The position numbers were made by a program, and so were the translations under genes. Under the pieces are notes generated by a model. That model saw nothing but the letters and a program-made list of their open reading frames with translations, searched no databases and had not been told where the DNA came from. 64,000 nt of DNA from Hydractinia symbiolongicarpus (lineage: Eukaryota > Cnidaria > Hydrozoa > Anthoathecata > Hydractiniidae): positions 5,210,001-5,274,000 of the forward strand of contig NC_079877.1 in assembly GCF_029227915.1 (NCBI RefSeq), written 5' to 3'. Position 1 is the stretch's first letter. Every line of letters begins with the position of its first letter. Positions 45,461 through 57,300 of the stretch are shown piece after piece.

Positions 45461-47427
45461 ACGAAAACCTGCGATTTCCCGTAAATCCCGGACTCGGCCC
45501 GTATAGTCAAAAGTATACAAAGAAAGTACCAAGGGAGTAAACTCATTTCCCAAACGATTTTTTAAATTACTTTTTCAACACTAAAACGCATGAGACTTGT
45601 AGTTTTCAAAAATGTTTTCATTTTTGATGAGACGCTGAATAAAAGAAGTTTAATCGCCGGCAAACGAAAACCTGCGATTTACCGTAAATCCCGTACTCGG
45701 CCCGTATAGTCAAAAGTATACAAAGAAAGTACCCAGGGAGTAAACTCATTTCCCAAACGATTTTTTAAATTATTATTTCACCACTAAAGCCCATGAGACT
45801 TGTAGTTTTTAAAAATGTTTTCATTTTTGATGAGACGCTGAATAAAAGAAGTTTAATCGCCGGCAAACGAAAACCCGCAATTTCCCGTAAATCCCGGTCT
45901 CGGCCCGTATAGTCAAAAGTATACAAAAAAAAGTACCCCGGGTGTAAACTCATTTCCCGAACGATTTTTTAAACTATTTTTTCACCACTAAAACGCATGA
46001 GACTTGTAGTTTTCAAAAATGTTTTCATTTTTGATGAGACGCTGAATAAAAGAAGTTTAATCGCCGGCAAACGAAAACCTGCGATTTCCCGTAAATCCCG
46101 GACTCGGCCCGTATAGTCAAAAGTATACAAGGAAAGTACCCAGTGAGTAGACTCATTTCCCGAACGAATTTTTAAATTATTTTTTTACCACTAAAACGCA
46201 TGAGACTTGTAGTTTTCAAAAATGTTTTCATTTTTGATGAGACGCTGAATAAAAGAAGTTTAATCGCCGGCAAACGAAAACCTGCGATTTCCCGTAAATC
46301 CCGGACTCGGCCCGTATAGTCAAAAGTATACAAAGAAAGTACCCGGGATGTAAACTCATTTCCCGAGCAATTTTTTAAATTATTATTTCACCACTAAAGC
46401 CCATGAGACTTGTAGTTTTTAAAAATGTTTTCATTTTTGATGAGACACTTAATAAAAGAGGTTTAATCGCCGGAAAACGAAATCCCGCGATTTCCCGTAA
46501 ATCCCGGGCTTGGCCCGTATAGTCGAATGTATACAAAGAAAGTACCCAGGAAGTAAACTCATTTCCCGAACGATTTTTTAAATTTTTTTTTCACCACAAA
46601 AACGCATGAGACTTGTAGTTTTCAAAAATGTTTTCATTTTTGATGAGACGCTGAATAAAAGAAGTTTAATCGCCGGCAAACGAAAACCTGCGATTTCCCG
46701 TAAATCCCGGACTCGGCCCGTATAGTCAAAAGTATACAAAGAAAGTACCAAGGGAGTAAACTCATTTCCCAAACGATTTTTTAAATTACTTTTTCAACAC
46801 TAAAACGCATGAGACTTGTAGTTTTCAAAAATGTTTTCATTTTTGATGAGACGCTGAATAAAAGAAGTTTAATCTCCGGCAAACGAAAACCTGCGATTTA
46901 CCGTAAATCCCGTACTCGGCCCGTATAGTCAAAAGTATACAAAGAAAGTACCCAGGGAGTAAACTCATTTCCCAAACGATTTTTTAAATTATTATTTCAC
47001 CACTAAAGCCCATGAGACTTGTAGTTTTTAAAAATGTTTTCATTTTTGATGAGACGCTGAATAAAAGAAGTTTAATCGCCGGCAAACGAAAACCCGCAAT
47101 TTCCCGTAAATCCCGGTCTCGGCCCGTATAGTCAAAAGTATACAAAAAAAAGTACCCCGGGTGTAAACTCATTTCCCGAACGATTTTTTAAACTATTTTT
47201 TCACCACTAAAACGCATGAGACTTGTAGTTTTCAAAAATGTTTTCATTTTTGATGAGACGCTGAATAAAAGAAGTTTAATCGCCGGCAAACGAAAACCTG
47301 CGATTTCCCGTAAATCCCGGACTCGGCCCGTATAGTCAAAAGTATACAAGGAAAGTACCCAGTGAGTAGACTCATTTCCCGAACGAATTTTTAAATTATT
47401 TTTTTACCACTAAAACGCATGAGACTT
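44990..47427. repeat. 6-monomer higher-order repeat, 1,219 bp, two tandem copies
   Basis: The stretch 44,990-46,208 is repeated at 46,209-47,427. The order is CCGGGATGTAAAC, F with CACAAAAACGC, a CCAAGGGAG unit with TTCAACACTAAAAC, a CGATTTACCG / CCGTACTCGG unit, a unit with eight consecutive A residues, and a C-like unit ending AGTGAGTAGACTC. The extra base over 1,218 is the longer A-run. Copy 2 has a private TTTAATCTCCGG near 46,870. The same 6-mer lies inside the 13-mer further right. Confidence 0.9.
45921..45936. other. A8 run tag (one-base insertion) marking a monomer lineage
   Basis: Most monomers read CAAAGAAAGTACC here; this one has C, eight A residues, then GTACC, one base longer. 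The same tag occurs near 47,142, 50,391, 51,611, 53,032 and 54,251 and nowhere else that I saw. All six are G-like units with GGTCTCGGCCCG, so they descend from one altered monomer spread by higher-order amplification. Confidence 0.85.
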
Positions 47428-49619
47428 GTAGTATTTAAAAATATTTTCAATTTTGATGAGACGCTAAATAAAAGAAGTTTAATCGCCGGCAAACGAAAAC
47501 CCGCGACTTCCCGTAAATCCCGGACTCGGCCCGTATAGTCAAAAGTATACAACGAAAGTACCCAGGGAGTAAACTCATTTCCCGAACGATTTTTTAAATT
47601 TTTTTTCACCACTACAACGCATGAGACATGTAGTTTTCAAAAATGTTTTCATTTTTGATGAGACGCTGAATAAAAGAAGTTTAATCGCCGGCAAACGAAA
47701 ACCTGCGATTTTCCGTAAATCCCGGACTCGGCCCGTATAGTCAAAAGTATACAAAGAAAGTACCCGGGATGTAAACTCATTTCCCGAGCAATTTTTTAAA
47801 TTATTATTTCACCACTAAAGCCCATGAGACTTGTAGTTTTTAAAAATGTTTTCATTTTTGATGAGACACTTAATAAAAGAGGTTTAATCGCCGGAAAACG
47901 AAATCCCGCGATTTCCCGTAAATCCCGGGCTTGGCCCGTATAGTCGAATGTATACAAAGAAAGTACCCAGGAAGTAAACTCATTTCCCGAACGATTTTTT
48001 AAATTTTTTTTTCACCACAAAAACGCATGAGACTTGTAGTTTTCAAAAATGTTTTCATTTTTGATGAGACGCTGAATAAAAGAAGTTTAATCGCCGGCAA
48101 ACGAAAACCCGCGACTTCCCGTAAATCCCGGGCTTGGCCCGTATAGTCAAGAGTATACAAAGATAGTACCGAGGGAGTAAACTCATTTCCCGAACGATTT
48201 TTTAATTCATTTTTTCACCACTAAAACGCATGAGACTTGTAGTTTTCAAAAATGTTTTCATTTTTGATAAGACGCTGAATAAAAGAAGTTTAATCGCCGG
48301 CAAACGAAAACCTGCGATTTCCCGTAAATCCCGGACTCGGCCCGTATAGTCAAAAGTATACAAAGAAAGTACCAAGGGAGTAAACTCATTTCCCAAACGA
48401 TTTTTTAAATTACTTTTTCAACACTAAAACGCATGAGACTTGTAGTTTTAAAAAATGTTTTCATTTTTGATGAGACGCTGAATAAAAGAAGTTTAATCGC
48501 CGGCAAACGAAAACCTGCGATTTCCCGTATATCCTGGACTCGGCCCGTATAGTCAAAAGTATACAAAGAAAGTACCCAGGGAGTAAACTCATTTCCCAAA
48601 CGATTTTTTAAATTATTATTTCACCACTAAAGCCCATGAGACTTGTTGTTTTTAAAAATGTTTTCATTTTTGATGGGACGCTGAATAAAAGAAGTTTAAT
48701 CGCCGGCAAACAAAAACCCGCGAGTTCCCGTAAATCCCGGACTCGGCCCGTATAGTTGAATGTATACAAGGAAAGTACCCAATGAGTAAACTCATTTCCC
48801 GAACGAATTTTTAAATTATTATTTCACCACTAAAGCCCATGAGACTTGTAGTTTTTAAAAATGTTTTCATTTTTGATGAGACGCTGAATAAAAGAAGTTT
48901 AATCGCCGGCAAACGAAAACCCGCAATTTCCCGTAAATCCCGGTCTCGGCCCGTATAGTCAAAAGTATACAAAGAAAGTACCCCGGGTGTAAACTCATTT
49001 CCCGAACGATTTTTTAAACTATTTTTTCACCACTAAAACGCATGAGACTTGTAGTTTTCAAAAATGTTTTTATTTTTGATGAGACGCTGAATAAAAGAAA
49101 TTTAATCGCCGGCAAACGAAAACCTGCGATTTACCGTAAATCCCGTACTCGGCCCGTATAGTCAAAAGTATACAAAGAAAGTACCCAGGGAGTAAACTCA
49201 TTTCCCAAACGAATTTTTAAATTATTTTTTTACCACTAAAACGCATGAGACTTGTAGTTTTCAAAAATGTTTTCATTTTTGATGAGACGCTGAATAAAAG
49301 AAGTTTAATCGCCGGCAAACGAAAACCCGCGACTTTCCGTAAATCCCGGGCTTGGCCCGTATAGTCAAAAGTATACAAAGATAGTACCGAGGGAGTAAAC
49401 TCATTTCCCGAACGATTTTTTAATTCATTTTTTCACCACTAAAACGCATGAGACTTGTAGTTTTCAAAAATGTCTTCATTTTTGATAAGACGCTGAATAA
49501 AAGAAGTTTAATCGCCGGCAAACGAAAACCTGCGATTTCCCGTAAATCCCGGACTCGGCCCGTATAGTCAAAAGTATACAAAGAAAGTAGCAAGGGAGTA
49601 AACTAATTTCCCAAACGAT
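47428..49619. repeat. Segment shared with 54.54-56.93 kb
   Basis: Together with the upstream 6-mer, 45,450-48,815 matches about 52,560-55,924 at an offset of 7,108-7,109 bp. From about 48,825 the offset to the right copy becomes 7,312, because the right copy has one more monomer (the CGTATGAGACTGG unit near 55,950). Shared rare bases are CCCGTATATCC (48,526), AGTTGAATG (48,756) and TGTCTTCATTT (49,471). The T-run near 47,595 is one base shorter than its relatives. Confidence 0.8.
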
Positions 49620-52600
49620 TTTTTAAATTATTATTTCACCACTAAAGCCCATGAGACTTGTAGTTTTTAAAAATGTTTTCATTTTTGATGAGACGCTGAA
49701 TAAAAGAAGTTTAATCGCCGGCAAACGAAAACCCGCAATTTCCCGTAAATTCCGGTCTCGGCCCGTATAGTCAAAAGTATACAAGGAAAGTACCCTGTGA
49801 GTAAACTCATTTCCCGAACGATTTTTTAAATTACTTTTTCACCACTAAAACGCATGAGACATGTAGTTTTTAAAAATGTTTTCATTTTTGATGAGACGCT
49901 GAATAAAAGAAGTTTAATCGCCGGCAAACGAAAACCTGCGATTTCCCGTAAATCCCGGACTCGGCCCGTATAGTCAAAAGTATACAAAGAAAGTACCAAG
50001 GGAGTAAACTCATTTCCCAAACGATTTTTTAAATTACTTTTTCAACACTAAAACGCATGAGACTTGTAGTTTTCAAAAATGTTTTCATTTTTGATGAGAC
50101 GCTGAATAAAAGAAGTTTAATCGCCGGCAAACGAAAACCTGCGATTTACCGTAAATCCCGTACTCGGCCCGTATAGTCAAAAGTATACAAAGAAAGTACC
50201 CAGGGAGTAAACTCATTTCCCAAACGATTTTTTAAATTATTATTTCATCACTAAAGCCCATGAGACTTGTAGTTTTTAAAAATGTTTTCATTTTTGATGA
50301 GACGCTGAATAAAAGAAGTTTAATCGCCGGCAAACGAAAACCCGCAATTTCCCGTAAATCCCGGTCTCGGCCCGTATAGTCAAAAGTACACAAAAAAAAG
50401 TACCCCGGGTGTAAACTCATTTCCCGAACGATTTTTTAAACTATTTTTTCACCACTAAAACGCATGAGACTTGTAGTTTTCAAAAATGTTTTCATTTTTG
50501 ATGAGACGCTGAATAAAAGAAGTTTAATCGCCGGCAAACGAAAACCTGCGATTTCCCGTAAATCCCGGACTCGGCCCGTATAGTCAAAAGTATACAAGGA
50601 AAGTACCCAGTGAGTAGACTCATTTCCCGAACGAATTTTTAAATTATTTTTTTACCACTAAAACGCATGAGACTTGTAGTTTTCAAAAATGTTTTCATTT
50701 TTGATGAGACGCTGAATAAAAGAAGTTTAATCGCCGGCAAACGAAAACCTGCGATTTCCCGTAAATCCCGGACTCGGCCCGTATAGTCAAAAGTATACAA
50801 AGAAAGTACCCGGGATGTAAACTCATTTCCCGAGCAATTTTTTAAATTATTATTTCACCACTAAAGCCCATGAGACTTGTAGTTTTTAAAAATGTTTTCA
50901 TTTTTGATTAGACACTTAATAAAAGAGGTTTAATCGCCGGAAAACGAAATCCCGCGATTTCCCGTAAATCCCGGGCTTGGCCCGTATAGTCGAATGTATA
51001 CAAAGAAAGTACCCAGGAAGTAAACTCATTTCCCGAACGATTTTTTAAATTTTTTTTTCACCACAAAAACGCATGAGACTTGTAGTTTTCAAAAATGTTT
51101 TCATTTTTGATGAGACGCTGAATAAAAGAAGTTTAATCGCCGGCAAACGAAAACCTGCGATTTCACGTAAATCCCGGACTCGGCCCGTATAGTCAAAAGT
51201 ATACAAAGAAAGTATCAAGGGAGTAAACTCATTTCCCAAACGATTTTTTAAATTACTTTTTCAACACTAAAACGCATGAGACTTGTAGTTTTCAAAAATG
51301 TTTTCATTTTTGATGAGACGCTGAATAAAAGAAGTTTAATCGCCGGCAAACGAAAACCTGCGATTTACCGTAAATCCCGTACTCGGCCCGTATAGTCAAA
51401 AGTATACAAAGAAAGTACCCAGGGAGTAAACTCATTTCCCAAACGATTTTTTAAATTATTATTTCACCACTAAAGCCCATGAGACTTGTAGTTTTTAAAA
51501 ATGTTTTCATTTTCGATGAGACGCTGAATAAAAGAAGTTTAATCGCCGGCAAACGAAAACCCGCAATTTCCCGTAAATCCCGGTCTCGGCCCGTATAGTC
51601 AAAAGTATACAAAAAAAAGTACCCCGGGTGTAAACTCATTTCCCGAACGATTTTTTAAACTATTTTTTCACCACTAAAACGCATGAGACTTGTAGTTTTC
51701 AAAAATGTTTTCATTTTTGATGAGACGCTGAATAAAAGAAGTTTAATCGCCGGCAAACGAAAACCTGCGATTTCCCGTAAATCCCGGACTCGGCCCGTAT
51801 AGTCAAAAGTATACAAGGAAAGTACCCAGTGAGTAGACTCATTTCCCGAACGAATTTTTAAATTATTTTTTTACCACTAAAACGCATGAGACTTGTAGTA
51901 TTTAAAAATATTTTCAATTTTGATGAGACGCTAAATAAAAGAAGTTTAATCGCCGGCAAACGAAAACCCGCGACTTCCCGTAAATCCCGGACTCGGCCCG
52001 TATAGTCAAAAGTATACAACGAAAGTACCCAGGGAGTAAACTCATTTCCCGAACGATTTTTTAAATTTTTTTTTCACCACTACAACGCATGAGACTTGTA
52101 GTTTTCAAAAATGTTTTCATTTTTGATGAGACGCTGAATAAAAGAAGTTTAATCGCCGGCAAACGAAAACCTGCGATTTCCCGTAAATCCCGGACTCGGC
52201 CCGTATAGTCAAAAGTATACAAAGAAAGTACCCGGGATGTAAACTCATTTCCCGAGCAATTTTTTAAATTATTATTTCACCACTAAAGCCCATGAGACTT
52301 GTAGTTTTTAAAAATGTTTTCATTTTTGATGAGACGCTGAATAAAAGAAGTTTAATCGCCGGCAAACGAAAACCCGCAATTTCCCGTAAATTCCGGTCTC
52401 GGCCCGTATAGTCAAAAGTATACAAGGAAAGTACCCTGTGAGTAAACTCATTTCCCGAACGATTTTTTAAATTACTTTTTCACCACTAAAACGCATGAGA
52501 CATGTAGTTTTTAAAAATGTTTTCATTTTTGATGAGACGCTGAATAAAAGAAGTTTAATCGCCGGCAAACGAAAACCTGCGATTTCCCGTAAATCCCGGA

Positions 52601-54901
52601 CTCGGCCCGTATAGTCAAAAGTATACAAAGAAAGTACCAAGGGAGTAAACTCATTTCCCAAACGATTTTTTAAATTACTTTTTCAACACTAAAACGCATG
52701 AGACTTGTAGTTTTCAAAAATGTTTTCATTTTTGATGAGACGCTGAATAAAAGAAGTTTAATCGCCGGCAAACGAAAACCTGCGATTTACCGTAAATCCC
52801 GTACTCGGCCCGTATAGTCAAAAGTATACAAAGAAAGTACCCAGGGAGTAAACTCATTTCCCAAACGATTTTTTAAATTATTATTTCATCACTAAAGCCC
52901 ATGAGACTTGTAGTTTTTAAAAATGTTTTCATTTTTGATGAGACGCTGAATAAAAGAAGTTTAATCGCCGGCAAACGAAAACCCGGAATTTCCCGTAAAT
53001 CCCGGTCTCGGCCCGTATAGTCAAAAGTATACAAAAAAAAGTACCCCGGGTGTAAACTCATTTCCCGAACGATTTTTTAAACTATTTTTTCACCACTAAA
53101 ACGCATGAGACTTGTAGTTTTCAAAAATGTTTTCATTTTTGATGAGACGCTGAATAAAAGAAGTTTAATCGCCGGCAAACGAAAACCTGCGATTTCCCGT
53201 AAATCCCGGACTCGGCCCGTATAGTCAAAAGTATACAAGGAAAGTACCCAGTGAGTAGACTCATTTCCCGAACGAATTTTTAAATTATTTTTTTACCACT
53301 AAAACGCATGAGACTTGTAGTTTTCAAAAATGTTTTCATTTTTGATGAGACGCTGAATAAAAGAAGTTTAATCGCCGGCAAACGAAAACCTGCGATTTCC
53401 CGTAAATCCCGGACTCGGCCCGTATAGTCAAAAGTATACAAAGAAAGTACCCGGGATGTAAACTCATTTCCCGAGGAATTTTTTAAATTATTATTTCACC
53501 ACTAAAGCCCATGAGACTTGTAGTTTTTAAAAATGTTTTCATTTTTGATGAGACACTTAATAAAAGAGGTTTAATCGCCGGAAAACGAAATCCCGCGATT
53601 TCCCGTAAATCCCGGGCTTGGCCCGTATAGTCGAATGTATACAAAGAAAGTACCCAGGAAGTAAACTCATTTCCCGAACGATTTTTTAAATTTTTTTTTC
53701 ACCACAAAAACGCATGAGACTTGTAGTTTTCAAAAATGTTTTCATTTTTGATGAGACGCTGAATAAAAGAAGTTTAATCGCCGGCAAACGAAAACCTGCG
53801 ATTTCACGTAAATCCCGGACTCGGCCCGTATAGTCAAAAGTATACAAAGAAAGTACCAAGGGAGTAAACTCATTTCCCAAACGATTTTTTAAATTACTTT
53901 TTCAACACTAAAACGCATGAGACTTGTAGTTTTCAAAAATGTTTTCATTTTTGATGAGACGCTGAATAAAAGAAGTTTAATCGCCGGCAAACGAAAACCT
54001 GCGATTTACCGTAAATCCCGTACTCGGCCCGTATAGTCAAAAGTATACAAAGAAAGTACCCAGGGAGTAAACTCATTTCCCAAACGATTTTTTAAATTAT
54101 TATTTCACCACTAAAGCCCATGAGACTTGTAGTTTTTAAAAATGTTTTCATTTTTGATGAGACGCTGAATAAAAGAAGTTTAATCGCCGGCAAACGAAAA
54201 CCCGCAATTTCCCGTAAATCCCGGTCTCGGCCCGTATAGTCAAAAGTATACAAAAAAAAGTACCCCGGGTGTAAACTCATTTCCCGAACGATTTTTTAAA
54301 CTATTTTTTCACCACTAAAACGCATGAGACTTGTAGTTTTCAAAAATGTTTTCATTTTTGATGAGACGCTGAATAAAAGAAGTTTAATCGCCGGCAAACG
54401 AAAACCTGCGATTTCCCGTAAATCCCGGACTCGGCCCGTATAGTCAAAAGTATACAAGGAAAGTACCCAGTGAGTAGACTCATTTCCCGAACGAATTTTT
54501 AAATTATTTTTTTACCACTAAAACGCATGAGACTTGTAGTATTTAAAAATATTTTCAATTTTGATGAGACGCTAAATAAAAGAAGTTTAATCGCCGGCAA
54601 ACGAAAACCCGCGACTTCCCGTAAATCCCGGACTCGGCCCGTATAGTCAAAAGTATACAACGAAAGTACCCAGGGAGTAAACTCATTTCCCGAACGATTT
54701 TTTAAATTTTTTTTTCACCACTACAACGCATGAGACTTGTAGTTTTCAAAAATGTTTTCATTTTTGATGAGACGCTGAATAAAAGAAGTTTAATCGCCGG
54801 CAAACGAAAACCTGCGATTTCCCGTAAATCCCGGACTCGGCCCGTATAGTCAAAAGTATACAAAGAAAGTACCCGGGATGTAAACTCATTTCCCGAGCAA
54901 T
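49620..54901. repeat. 13-monomer higher-order repeat, 2,641 bp, two tandem copies
   Basis: Copies at 49,620-52,260 and 52,261-54,901 have the same monomer order. The length is 13 x 203 plus 2, the 2 coming from two A8 units per copy. Shared marks include AAATTCCGGTCTC (49,748 and 52,389), GAGACATGTAG (49,857 and 52,498), TTTCATCACTAAAGCC (50,243 and 52,884), CGATTTCACG (51,159 and 53,800) and TATTTTCAATTTT (51,908 and 54,549). Private changes are few: GTACACAAAA near 50,387, GATTAGACAC near 50,907, CCCGGAATTT near 52,982. Confidence 0.9.
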
Positions 54902-57300
54902 TTTTTAAATTATTATTTCACCACTAAAGCCCATGAGACTTGTAGTTTTTAAAAATGTTTTCATTTTTGATGAGACACTTAATAAAAGAGGTTTAATCGC
55001 CGGAAAACGAAATCCCGCGATTTCCCGTAAATCCCGGGCTTGGCCCGTATAGTCGAATGTATACAAAGAAAGTACCCAGGAAGTAAACTCATTTCCCGAA
55101 CGATTTTTTAAATTTTTTTTTCACCACAAAAACGCATGAGACTTGTAGTTTTCAAAAATGTTTTCATTTTTGATGAGACGCTGAATAAAAGAAGTTTAAT
55201 CGCCGGCAAACGAAAACCCGCGACTTCCCGTAAATCCCGGGCTTGGCCCGTATAGTCAAGAGTATACAAAGATAGTACCGAGGGAGTAAACTCATTTCCC
55301 GAACGATTTTTTAATTCATTTTTTCACCACTAAAACGCATGAGACTTGTAGTTTTCAAAAATGTTTTCATTTTTGATAAGACGCTGAATAAAAGAAGTTT
55401 AATCGCCGGCAAACGAAAACCTGCGATTTCCCGTAAATCCCGGACTCGGCCCGTATAGTCAAAAGTATACAAAGAAAGTACCAAGGGAGTAAACTCATTT
55501 CCCAAACGATTTTTTAAATTACTTTTTCAACACTAAAACGCATGAGACTTGTAGTTTTAAAAAATGTTTTCATTTTTGATGAGACGCTGAATAAAAGAAG
55601 TTTAATCGCCGGCAAACGAAAACCTGCGATTTCCCGTATATCCTGGACTCGGCCCGTATAGTCAAAAGTATACAAAGAAAGTACCCAGGGAGTAAACTCA
55701 TTTCCCAAACGATTTTTTAAATTATTATTTCACCACTAAAGCCCATGAGACTTGTTGTTTTTAAAAATGTTTTCATTTTTGATGGGACGCTGAATAAAAG
55801 AAGTTTAATCGCCGGCAAACAAAAACCCGCGAGTTCCCGTAAATCCCGGACTCGGCCCGTATAGTTGAATGTATACAAGGAAAGTACCCAATGAGTAAAC
55901 TCATTTCCCGAACGAATTTTTAAATTATTTTTTCACCACTAAAACGTATGAGACTGGTAGTTTTCAAAAATGTTTTCATTTTTGATGAGACGCTGAATAA
56001 AAGAAGTTTAATCGCCGGCAAACGAAAATCTGCGACTTCCCGTAAATCCCGGACTCGGCCCGTATAGTCAAAAGTATACAAAGAAAGTACCCCGGGTGTA
56101 AACTCATTTCCCGAACGATTTTTTAAATTATTATTTCACCACTAAAGCCCATGAGACTTGTAGTTTTTAAAAATGTTTTCATTTTTGATGAGACGCTGAA
56201 TAAAAGAAGTTTAATCGCCGGCAAACGAAAACCCGCAATTTCCCGTAAATCCCGGTCTCGGCCCGTATAGTCAAAAGTATACAAAGAAAGTACCCCGGGT
56301 GTAAACTCATTTCCCGAACGATTTTTTAAACTATTTTTTCACCACTAAAACGCATGAGACTTGTAGTTTTCAAAAATGTTTTTATTTTTGATGAGACGCT
56401 GAATAAAAGAAGTTTAATCGCCGGCAAACGAAAACCTGCGATTTACCGTAAATCCCGTACTCGGCCCGTATAGTCAAAAGTATACAAAGAAAGTACCCAG
56501 GGAGTAAACTCATTTCCCAAACGAATTTTTAAATTATTTTTTTACCACTAAAACGCATGAGACTTGTAGTTTTCAAAAATGTTTTCATTTTTGATGAGAC
56601 GCTGAATAAAAGAAGTTTAATCGCCGGCAAACGAAAACCCGCGACTTTCCGTAAATCCCGGGCTTGGCCCGTATAGTCAAAAGTATACAAAGATAGTACC
56701 GAGGGAGTAAACTCATTTCCCGAACGATTTTTTAATTCATTTTTTCACCACTAAAACGCATGAGACTTGTAGTTTTCAAAAATGTCTTCATTTTTGATAA
56801 GACGCTGAATAAAAGAAGTTTAATCGCCGGCAAACGAAAACCTGCGATTTCCCGTAAATCCCGGACTCGGCCCGTATAGTCAAAAGTATACAAAGAAAGT
56901 AGCAAGGGAGTAAACTAATTTCCCAAACGATTTTTTAAATTATTATTTCACCACTAAAGCTCATGAGACTTGTAGTTTTTAAAAATGTTTTCATTTTTGA
57001 TGAGACGCTGAATAAAAGAAGTTTAATCGCCGGCAAACGAAAACCCGCAATTTCCCGTAAATTCGGGTCTCGGCCCGTATAGTCAAAAGTATACAAGGAA
57101 AGTACCCTGTGAGTAAACTCATTTCCCGAACGATTTTTTAAATTACTTTTTCACCACTAAAACGCATGAGACATGTAGTTTTTAAAAATGTTTTCATTTT
57201 TGATGAGACGCGGAATAAAAGAAGTTTAATCGCCGGCAAACGAAAACCTGCGATTTCCCGTAAATCCTGGACTCGACCCGTATAGTCAAAAGTATACAAG
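54902..57300. repeat. Right copy of the 47.8-50.0 kb segment
   Basis: F, A (GTCAAGAGTATAC), GATAAGACGC, CCCGTATATCC, TTGTTGTTTTT and later units repeat those at 47.8-48.8 kb. An additional CGTATGAGACTGG / G monomer (about 55,920-56,122) is absent from the left copy. After it the TGTCTTCATTT unit (56,783) and GAGACATGTAG unit (57,168) match at offset 7,312. Private bases include AAATTCGGGTCTC near 57,060 and GACGCGGAATAAAAG near 57,207. Confidence 0.8.
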
